Source of the DNA: Cyclostephanos tholiformis
Lineage: Eukaryota > Bacillariophyta > Thalassiosirophyceae > Thalassiosirales > Thalassiosiraceae
Direction: 5' to 3'
Length of the DNA: 11,002 nucleotides
Assembly (NCBI GenBank): GCA_036939975.1
Contig: JALLPB010001579.1
Location: forward strand, 1 to 11,002
Made by a program: the position numbers and the translations under genes. Below, piece after piece: positions 1 to 7,400 of the stretch (the first letter of the stretch is position 1; each line of letters begins with the position of its first letter). The notes beneath the pieces were generated by a model. The model saw nothing but the letters and a program-made list of their open reading frames with translations. It did no database searches and was not told the DNA's origin.

Positions 1-811
1 TCTAAACAGGGCAACAAAGCAGCACAGGTATTTGCTACATCCTTTGGATGGGCTCAAGCCCACCCTCTTAGTCATAAAGGGGAGGCACATGAAGCCCTAT
101 CCCTCCTGTTCCACCATGATGGCGTCCCACCAGTCATGGTCTGTGACAACTCCAAAGAACAGCACTCCAATGATTTTAGATGCAAGTTGCGTGAGGCCGA
201 TTGTCACCTCTGCATGACCGAGCCCTATTTGCCCTGGCAGCAAGCTGCCGAGGGTTGCATTCGAGAGCTCAAACGGGGTGTGAGCCGCCAGATACTCTCA
301 TCTGGTTCCCTCAAAGCCCTATGGGACCATTGCCTAGTTCTCCAGGCTTTAATCTGCTCATGTACGAGCAATGACATTTATATGACCAATGGACAGGTCC
401 CTGAGACTATCATGACTGGTGGCACAGCCAACATCAGCCACATAGCAGAATTTGCTTGGTATGATTGGCGATGTTTTGTGATAACACCCCCACTTTTCCT
501 GACGAGGCACTGACCCTTGGCCGCTACCTCGGACCAGCACTTGACGTTGTTGGTTCTGCACTGACCGCCAACATACTTAAGGCAAATGGGCATTTTGTTG
601 CATGCTCAACACTGCGCCACCTGACAGACGAGGAGATTGCTGACCCAGTTCACACTCAACTCCGCAACTCATTTGACCAGTCCATCACTAATTGCTTGGG
701 ACCTAATTGTTCCATCAGTGACTTCTCTGACCCCAAGGACCTGACCCCTGACCTGGCATACTATGATGATGATGGCATCATAGGTGACCCCGATGAAGTA
801 CCATCGAGATT
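1..811 (+). pseudogene. Copia integrase, broken (core and C-terminal part)
   Basis: The integrase inserts the cDNA copy of the element into the host genome. Frame 1 from the left edge gives the end of the rve core. The second catalytic Asp is in VMVCDNSKEQ (codon 145-147), and the catalytic Glu is in PWQQAAEG (codon 250-252), 34 residues later, close to the usual DD35E spacing. The first Asp would lie upstream of the window. The block continues through a WYDW motif to about 471, where one base appears to be missing. The reading then moves to frame 3 (DNTPTFPDEALTLGRYLG onward) until another frame change near 800-811. Several positions normally Arg in this family read Cys or His, consistent with CpG decay. 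The domain call is firm; the exact breakpoints are good to a few codons. Confidence 0.85.
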
Positions 812-1394
812 ATGCCAACCCCTGAGGCGGGTGATGATTACATCTCCACTGAGATCATGTTGCTCAAAGGTGGCACAATGTCCAGGGGACGAGTGACCAA
901 ACATAAATGAGACAATAATGGCAATCCTATTGGATGCGCCAACGACTATCCCATCCTTGACATGAGGGAATATATTGTCGAATTTCATGATGATGATGTC
1001 ACTGAACTCACTGCAAACTTGATCGTCAAGTCAATGTATGCACAATGCGATCCCAATGGCAACCAATACGTCCTCTTAGACAAAATTATTGACTATTGCC
1101 ATAACCATAAGGCAATTACACGTGAGGGACAGACAACAGTATGTGCAGATGGCCGGACATATATGAAAAAGTCCACCATCGGATGGCAGTTATGCTGCTG
1201 ATGGAAAAATGGTTCCACATCATGGGAGAATCTTTCTGACTTAAAGAGTTTGCAACCTGTTGAAACTGCTGAATTTGCCAAGCTCCGCAGCATTGACCAT
1301 GAGCCAGCCTTTAATTGGTGGGTTCCGCATGTCCTTAAGAAACGCAATCAGATTGTATCTCTTGTGAAGAAGAGACATCCTTGCTACCTTAAGC
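812..1394 (+). pseudogene. Copia pol linker between integrase and RT, with chromodomain-like stretch
   Basis: Frame 2 carries this pol segment from the ATG at 812 to about 1394. TGA stops at 908-910 and 1199-1201 interrupt it, but the protein sense continues across both. At 1067-1249 it reads YVLLDKIIDY, then a short insertion, then GWQLCC, a stop, WKNGSTSWENLSDLK. This matches the layout of a chromodomain: an opening YxVExIl strand, a central hydrophobic-V-K-W-K strand, and a closing T/S-W-E-x-L before the helix. Chromodomains bind methylated histone tails and can steer integration in gypsy chromoviruses. The assignment is by eye and needs profile or structure support. Near 1394 the reading moves to frame 3. 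Confidence 0.6.
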
Positions 1395-2262
1395 AAATTT
1401 GGCATAGAAGTCCCACGGACTGTCCGTGAGGCAATTGACCTTGACCGTAAGACCGGCAATACTTTTTGGCAGGATGCCATTGCCAAGGAAATGCAAGAAG
1501 TCTGCGTTGCTTTCCAAATACTCCTTGATGGGCAGTCTGCCCCTGTGGGTTACCAGAAAATACCATGCCATATGATCTTTGACATTAAAATGGAAGACTT
1601 TTGCCATAAGGCACGTCTTGTTGCGGGAGGCCATCTGACCAAAGCCCCGGCTACCATTACTTATGTGAGTGTTGTTTCTCACAAGACCGTGCATATTGCC
1701 CTTATGCTTGCTGCTCTAAATGACCTTGAAGTTAAGCAGGCGACGTGCTTAATGCTTATATCATGGCTCCGGTTGCCAAGAAGATATGGACAATCCTCAG
1801 CCTTGAATTTGGCAATGGCTGTGGCAAGACCGCCATCATCTTCTGTGCACTCTATGGTTTAAACAGTGCCGGTGCTTTCTTTTTTGCCCACCTTGCATCA
1901 TTCATGCGACAGTTGGGTTATACATTGTGCAAAGCCAACCCTGATCTCTGGTATAAAGCCAAAACCAGACCTGACGATAACTTCTGTTATTATTCTTACA
2001 TTCTCTGTTATGTTGATGACATCCTGTGCATTCACCATAATGCCCTGTCCATCCTTGAACAGATTGACAAATCATGAAATTCAAGCCATCTTCTGTGGGT
2101 GACCCTGTCATCTACTTAGGTGCAAAACTGAAACTGACCACCCTTGACAATGGCGTTAAGACTTGGGGCATGAGCCAGTCCAAATACGTCCAACAGGCAG
2201 TTGTCAATTGTGCCAAGCATCTCTCTGAGAAGCTAGATGACAACCCATTCCCACAGGGTTAC
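1395..2262 (+). pseudogene. Copia reverse transcriptase (RVT_2 type), broken
   Basis: This stretch encoded the RNA-dependent DNA polymerase of the element. Frame 3 holds the N-terminal fingers (FWQDAIAKEM, then GYQKIPCHMIFDIKMEDF and KARLVAGGH) to about 1738. Frame 2 then holds the palm. The first catalytic Asp is in GDVLNAY (codon 1742-1744), and the YVDD box that supplies the other two metal-binding Asp residues is at 2009-2020. A frameshift near 2072 moves the reading to frame 1 (GDPVIYLGAKL), and a TGA at 2263-2265 follows. All three catalytic Asp codons survive, but the frames do not join, so the gene is dead. The domain identity is secure from the YVDD box and the surrounding copia motifs. 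Confidence 0.9.
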
Positions 2263-2265
2263 TGA

Positions 2266-2836
2266 CCGAACTTGACTGCAGACTGCAGTGACCCACTTGA
2301 TGCTGAATGTTCATCATTTTATCAGCACCTTATTGGCGTCATGCAGTGGATGGTTGAACTTGGTCGTGTTGATATTGCCACCAAAGTTTCCCTCCTTTCT
2401 TCCCACCTGGCTTTGCCATGTGAGGGACATATTACAACCACGCTGCATGTGATGGGCTATCCTTGCCTCAAACACAATTTGCGCTTAATTTTTGACTTGA
2501 CCTATCCTATCATTGATGAATCCCGCTGCCCAAGACATGACTGGATTGAATTCTATGCTGATATCCATGAAGCCATCCCTGACGATATGCCTCCGCCCCA
2601 TGGCAAAGAGGTTGAAATCAGGATGATATGTGACAGTGACCATGCCGGCGACAAGCTCACTAGACGCTCTTGCACTGGCATCTTGATCTTTCTCAATATG
2701 GCCCTGATTGATTGGACCTCCAACAACAAGCCACAATTGAAACCTCTGTCATTGGTGCCGAATTTGTCGCAATGAAACACGGCATTGAAAGGCTGAGGGG
2801 ACTAGGACACAAGCTTCGCATGATGGGTGCTCCTAT
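2266..2836 (+). pseudogene. Copia RNase H domain, broken and truncated
   Basis: RNase H removes the RNA strand during cDNA synthesis. Frame 1 gives the connection region (YQHLIGVMQWMVELGRVDI) and then the catalytic start CDSDHAGDKLTRRS, with Asp codons at 2632 and 2638. The copia-typical TGILIF strand and IDW segment follow. Near 2737 the reading shifts to frame 3 (IETSVIGAEFVAMK, then IERLRGLGHKLRMMGAP). Homology stops there, two to five bases before the inverted repeat of the MITE. The rest of RNase H, including the last catalytic Asp block, and the 3' LTR are missing. Because the tail is not found beyond the MITE either, this is a real truncation and not a simple interruption. Confidence 0.85.
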
Positions 2837-2840
2837 ACTA

Positions 2841-2926
2841 CAGTGCCCAGTACAGTTGTCCCGTGGCAAAAATCTAGATTTTTTCTTTTCTACTATTCCT
2901 ACAGTCTAGACCCCTACAAAAAGTTA
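2841..2926 (+). repeat. Left terminal inverted repeat of the MITE
   Basis: This arm pairs with 2946-3029 on the opposite strand. The outer block is very similar and the inner 26 bases are more diverged, ending in a shared AAGTTA or GAAGTTA. The length and quality of pairing rule out chance. Confidence 0.88.
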
Positions 2927-2945
2927 CGAGGAAGAAGAGGCGGCC

Positions 2946-3029
2946 TAACTTCTTGTATAGGCCTTCAATAGGAATAGTACAAAAGCAAAAATCTAGATGT
3001 TTGCCTCGGGACAATTGTACTGGGCACTG
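2946..3029 (-). repeat. Right terminal inverted repeat of the MITE
   Basis: This is the reverse-complement partner of 2841-2926. It ends with GGGCACTG followed by TA. Its outer edge lies 67 bases upstream of the hydrolase start codon, so it overlaps the place where that gene's core promoter or 5' UTR should be. Confidence 0.88.
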
Positions 3030-3096
3030 TAGTAGTACTATACTCATTTTTTTTCTTTTCATCGAAGTCACAAACAAAGAGACGACGCGACATACG
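3030..3096 (+). promoter_or_regulatory. Short leader/promoter-proximal region of the hydrolase gene
   Basis: Only 67 bases separate the MITE from the hydrolase ATG. They hold a pyrimidine-rich run (TCATTTTTTTTCTTTTC, about 3044-3060) and a purine-rich stretch before the ATG. No clear TATA box is visible. Unless a further upstream exon exists, transcription must begin in this strip or inside the MITE. The boundaries are inferred. Confidence 0.4.
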
Positions 3097-4329
3097 ATGC
3101 TCAACGCCTGGTTGATAATCCTACTCGCTCATTTTCTCCGCAGTGGTGATGCATTCGAGGTACCATTTCCGCCATCGGCTGCTGAGATCAGGGCTGCAGT
3201 TGTCGTCTCGTCGACGTCCGCTCCACTGCTGGTTACGACGCGTCAAGTTTTATTAGGCAGCGGAACGAGAGCGGAGGTGACTTCCTGCTTTCCTCAACCT
3301 AAATCTAGCGCTCAAGACCTCTTTCGGATGTTTGGCGAACACACAAACAATCGGAAGAAACTGGCGTATGAGAAGCCTATTTTGGCCTTCTTACACGGCT
3401 CATTCCATGCGAGTTGGTGTTGGCAGGAAAAATGGATGCCTCATTTTGCATCGATGGGATATCCCTGCGTAGCATTGAGCTTGCAAGGAACGGGGGGCAC
3501 ACCTACAGTCGAAGTTGGAGCTAAAACCGTTCGCATTGGAATCCATGTGCGTGATCTCGACGCGTTCCTTCGGGGATTGTCCAACAATGACTCCAATTCC
3601 TTAGGGTTTGAGCTGGGCGAGAAGCCACGGATAGTTCTTATCGGGCATTCCTTTGGTGGACTGACAATAATGAAGTGGCTAGAGCAGTATTACACGGAAG
3701 ATAACAAGGACACACATATCGAAACCCACGGTGTTAATCTTGCTGGGGTGTCACTTCTATGCAGTGTACCTCCCAGTGGTAATGGGAAGATGACAATGCG
3801 TTTCCTCCGGCGTTCCCTTCGTGTAAGTTGGACGATTATTGCTGGGTTTGTCTTGAAAAAGGCTATTACCGACAAGACAATATGTCGTGATTTATTCTTT
3901 GGTGGCTCAGAGGATGCCAATGGAGTTACAGATGAAGACGTCGAACGGTATCAGAGTTATTTTGAACGAGACACGGCAGCTATTATTGACTTGAAGGATT
4001 TGTCAAGACAACTTCCTTCGGCAAAGGTAGACAAGCAATCAGGCAAGGCTCCATTTGCTGATAAAATACCATCCTCACTGGTTATTGCTGCCAGTAACGA
4101 TTACATTGTCGATGAAGAGGTACGTTGATTTGTTTGGTCCTTCGAAATGGTTTTCAATTCTTTTCTCATCTAAATATGTGAATTTTCTCCGTGTCAGGGA
4201 TCGAGAGAGACTGCACGATTTTTTGGCTTGAATGGGCCCCAGTATGTGGATTCCCCGCATGATGTCATGCTAGGTGACAACTGGAAGAACGGGGCTGATG
4301 CTATTCTAGACTGGCTACAACAATTGTAG
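3097..4329 (+). CDS. Alpha/beta hydrolase, two exons, probable secretory or plastid presequence (384 aa)
   Basis: This is a serine hydrolase of the alpha/beta-fold superfamily; its substrate is unknown. Exon 1 is 3097-4119 and exon 2 is 4198-4329, joined in phase 0. The oxyanion-side HGS motif is at residues 100-102, and the nucleophile elbow GHSFGG is at 183-188 with Ser185. A VPPSGN motif is at 224-229. The acid is Asp335 or Asp339 in SNDYIVDEE, and His362 sits in HDVMLGDNW on exon 2. The best family likeness I recall is to plant and cyanobacterial hydrolases with an HGS-x-HAxWCW signature. ATG 3097 is the first in-frame ATG; reading further upstream enters the MITE. Residues 1-19 form a hydrophobic signal peptide ending GDA, with Phe20 next, which resembles the diatom ASAFAP plastid-import motif. 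A Ser/Thr-rich stretch follows. The enzyme class is secure and the plastid location is tentative. The neighbours give no hint of pathway. Confidence 0.9.
4120..4197 (+). other. Spliceosomal intron of the hydrolase gene (78 bp, phase 0)
   Basis: The donor is GAG|GTACGT and the acceptor is TGTCAG|GGA, with a T-rich tract before the acceptor. Without splicing the reading frame ends at TGA 4126-4128 and the protein lacks its catalytic His. With splicing, SNDYIVDEE joins GSRETARFFG in frame, which is the normal run for this hydrolase family, and the HDVML His motif is restored. The splice sites are therefore well supported. Confidence 0.9.
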
Positions 4330-4444
4330 CTAGGTAGCAAATAGAGGAAAAGAATTAGGTACTACTCTAGTATTGAACGTGCGAATAATAAATTTGTATA
4401 TTGAATCGACACCGATGTAGTATATCGCTAAAATTGTTCGTTGT
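4330..4444. other. Convergent 3' intergenic region (115 bp)
   Basis: This short AT-rich gap separates the stop codon of the hydrolase (plus strand) from that of the golgin (minus strand). Both 3' UTRs must fit here or overlap. No gene, repeat or stem-loop of note was seen, apart from one AATAAA on the plus strand. Confidence 0.7.
4387..4392 (+). terminator. Candidate polyadenylation signal AATAAA for the hydrolase mRNA
   Basis: An exact AATAAA lies 58 bases after the hydrolase stop codon. The spacing suits a 3' UTR, but diatoms do not use AATAAA strictly and the region is AT-rich, so chance is possible. No AATAAA was seen on the minus strand for the golgin within this gap. Confidence 0.35.
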
Positions 4445-7400
4445 CTAGAATTGGAGAGATGTATTCTTCCTGTGTTCAGACGGAGTTATCCTGGAGACGG
4501 TAACCTCAGCAGAAGTCGAAAGCAAGGGAACAACCTGATGGGCTGGTATTGAGGATGGCATCCGTGAAGATGGTGCTTCCAAGGGTGATGAAATGTAAGT
4601 GGGGATGATTTCGCCCCACCATGTAACTTTATCTTTTCCTTCTTCAATGGCTTTGTAGTCATTGGGATCGAATTGTAGCAATGTCGCAAGAACCGGCAAG
4701 AGAGCTGTTCGCTCGCTAGAGCCAGGAGGTTTTGCAAGGTACTGCACAACAATGCTCTTCAGATAGTCCATGTTTACCCCTTCTCGTCGATGGACACGGG
4801 CGAGCTGTTCTACCTGATCTTCTGCCCTCACCACAGTGATCTCGGCGCTAGCGAGATCACCATCGCCTTCCTCGAGCTTACGTGATAATTGTTCGATCAT
4901 TGTGTCCCGAATTGCGATCTCTGCGACTGCGGCTGTATCTCTGTTGCTTTGATGTGCCGCGAGCTCGAAAATACGCCTATCGCTCAAGGAACCTCTGTCG
5001 ACTTCTTTTTGCAAAGAACTGTTTATCTTACGTAACTCAGCACATTCTGCCTCCCTCTCTTTTATCATTTTCTGAGCAGCAGCGCTCTTTTTTTTCATTT
5101 GATTTTGAAGAGAGTCAATCTGGGCCTTGAGAGTTTTGATCATGCTGGCCTTCTGGACGGAATCATTGTCAGTATTTTGTCGTGCGGCAGCGACTGATTC
5201 TGCAGCGTTGCTTTCTGCTTCTTTTAGAGCACCCTTTGCTGTCTCGAGCTCTTGTCTAAGTGACTCAATCTCCTCTCCTTTTTGACTTAAGTCATACGAT
5301 GCTGCTTCCAACTTTGCTTTGGCCTCACTAAGTGAGTCGTTTAAATCGGCAACTTGCTCTTCAAGCATGCCGACTAATGCGGTTCTCTGGCCATGCTTGA
5401 GTTGATTTGTATCTTGCTCTTGTTTAAGCTTTGCAAGTGCACTCTTAGTTTTTGTTTGCTCGAGCTTCAAAGCATTGTTCTCTTGACGGAGACCGTTCAA
5501 TTCAGTCTCCGCATTCTTGTATCTAGACAGCATCTTGGATGATCGCTCAAGAGCTTCTTCCGTATCCTTCTTGTCTTCGGCCAACATGGTAAGGTTACTA
5601 GAAAGTGCATTTAGTTTGCCTGAAAGCTCTTCGTTCTTGTTAGATATTGCATTCTTTTCGGCCGATACCTGTTTCAGTTGTTGCTCCAGCTTTGATTGCT
5701 GTTCAAGCATTTGATTCGCAGTCTTGTTCACAGAATTTGACAAGTCCTCAATTTCTTTTTTGAGAGCTTCTACTTGATGCAATAACGTATTCTCCCTTGT
5801 GTTGCTATCCCGTAATGCATTACGCAACGATTCTCCATCAGACCGGTGAGTTTCAACTTCTTTCGTTAGACTCTCGTTGGTTTTTTTCAACTTGGCCAAC
5901 TCCTCTGTCAGCCCCCTCAAGCGAGATTCGTCCTCCTCTTTCATGGTTTTCAATCTCCCTTCATAGTGGGTCTTTAGGTCATCGGCGTGCTTTGCCATCA
6001 TCTTTTGCAGCTTAGCTTTGTTTGTGGCATTCTCTTGGGCATGCTCGTCTAACTTTGATTTACACTCGGCCTGGATTCTTTCTACTAGTGATCTGTGTTC
6101 TTCTTCTACCTTGGCAATTTTCTCCTCATGATCTTTCGTCAATTGCAATATTGTAGCTGCATGCTCTTCAGAAAGCTGCTTCATCTTATCATCTAGACCT
6201 ATGGAAACCGCAGTCTTCAACTCTTCTTCGTGCATTGTTTTGGCGTGTACAAGACTAGATTCCAACACTTCTTTATCCTTCATTGATCTCTCTAACCTCT
6301 TTCGTAGAGACTCTGTCTCGGACATGAGTGATGAAAGGGCTTTTTCATTAGCCTTTTCGGCTTCCGCCAGAGTCTTTGAATGTTCCTCGTTTATGGTCGC
6401 CATTTTGTCTACGGCAGCTTTCTTGATTTTGTTCGCCAACTGAATAGCTTGTGCTGATTTCTTTTCGGCAACCTTCAATTCTTCTTGGACTTTCTCTAAT
6501 TCTTTGTTTTTCTCCTCGATATCTTTTAACAAATTTTCATCAGAAACTCGGCGTTTACTATCAATATCTTTCTGAATTAGGTGGAGTTGTTCCTCGTGAG
6601 AAGCCGTCATCTCTGCAATCTTGTCCTCCAGCGCACGAACAATTGCTGCACTGCCATTCTTTGATGTTTGCAACGCCTCTTCTAAAGACGACCTCTCAGA
6701 TGCAACAATTGCCCTCATTTTCTCGTTTTCTCCCTGTAAACTGGTCTGCAGCGCCAAGAGGTTGGCAATCTCGTCATTTAGGCTTTTGATTTCTGACTCG
6801 TGCACCGCATTTATCTCTTTCAATTTTTCCTCCATTTTTTCAGTATGTTTCGTTTGTGCCGCCGCGATCAGCGAAGATCTCTGGCGTTCCATTTCTTTTT
6901 CGTGCTGTTGCTGGGCCTCAGCTTGCACTCTTTCAAGCTCCTCCCTGTGTGCTGTTACTAATTGCTCGAGCTGTTCAGACTGGGAAGAGTTGGCCATTGC
7001 AAACATATCTGACTTAACTTTTTCTATTTGCAAAAAGTACTTTTCGTTGAGCTCTTCGGTAATGCGCTGAACCCTTGCCTCGCATTGCCGTTCAGATTCA
7101 GCCATTAAATTGTCAATATGAGTAGCATGCGTCTGTGATAGCAGCAGTGTTTTCTCCTCACATGCTTTACACGCAGACGCTTCCATCTCATCCCGCATAC
7201 GATTCATCGCTTCCTCGTGTGTCCGCACCAACCGTTTCATCTCTTCTTCATAAGAATTGTTTAGTTCGTTGGTAACAAGTCCGATTGAAGTTAGTCGATC
7301 TTCTTCAGCCTTGGCTTGGATGCGCTTAATCTCTTCGGAAGACGAGGACAGAAGCCTGTTTCGCAAATTCTCTAATTGATGTGAATGCAATAATGACAGC

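Larger units (their letters stand above)
1..2836 (+). mobile_element. Decayed Ty1/copia-type (diatom CoDi-like) retrotransposon fragment
   Basis: This is the internal part of an LTR retrotransposon, read by eye across three frames. The order integrase, reverse transcriptase, RNase H is the copia order; gypsy elements have integrase last. Frame changes fall near 471, 800-811, 1394, 1738, 2072 and 2737, and in-frame TGA stops lie at 908-910, 1199-1201 and 2263-2265, so no full polyprotein can be made. The fragment enters from the left edge, so gag, protease and the 5' LTR are unseen. Homology ends near 2836, inside RNase H, and no 3' LTR or polypurine tract follows. The wording of the conserved blocks resembles the CoDi elements of diatoms as I remember them; the subfamily is not assigned. 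CpG is scarce compared with the neighbouring genes, which suggests long silencing and deamination. Confidence 0.9.
2841..3029. mobile_element. MITE: 189-bp foldback element with ~85-bp terminal inverted repeats, TA flanks
   Basis: The left arm (2841-2926) and the reverse complement of the right arm (2946-3029) align along their whole length. The outer 60 bases match at 55 positions; the inner part is weaker with a 2-base gap. The spacer is only about 19 bases (2927-2945). The ends read CAGTGCCCAGTACA and its complement, with TA outside both (2839-2840 and 3030-3031). The symmetry can also be extended to CTACAGTG with TA at 2836-2837 and 3033-3034, so the exact end is ambiguous by three bases. 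TA target duplication and a CAGT start fit Tc1/mariner/pogo-mobilised MITEs. The element has no coding capacity and would fold into a long hairpin if transcribed. An internal palindrome AAATCTAGATTT sits in the left arm at 2870-2881. Confidence 0.85.

Noticed and set aside
378..593. Minus-strand open frames across the retroelement, including 761-988, 1093-1347, 1389-1694 and 2485-2736
   Set aside because: They are antisense shadows of the pol coding strand with no domain sense.
1..2836. An active retrotransposon or one using programmed frameshifting
   Set aside because: There are about six frame changes plus three stops at scattered positions, some within catalytic domains, and the 3' end is missing. 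This is decay, not recoding.
2953..3096. Upstream N-terminal extension of the hydrolase reading frame
   Set aside because: The frame is open there but begins at a TTG, not an ATG, and runs through the right arm of the MITE. The first in-frame ATG is at 3097 and is followed at once by a signal peptide.
2837..3096. A 3' LTR of the copia element in the gap before the hydrolase
   Set aside because: The strip is filled by a foldback element with CAGTG ends and TA flanks. No TG...CA direct-repeat LTR or polypurine tract was seen.
3097..4128. Hydrolase read as a single exon ending at TGA 4126-4128
   Set aside because: It would lack the catalytic His. Consensus splice sites at 4120 and 4197 restore the family's C-terminus in frame.
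6621..7070. Plus-strand open frame of 149 codons, and similar ones at 5517, 8532, 9231, 10101 and 10533
   Set aside because: They lie antisense to the golgin and are Ser/Cys/Phe-rich mirror images of Glu/Lys/Ala-rich coiled-coil codons, with no recognisable domain.
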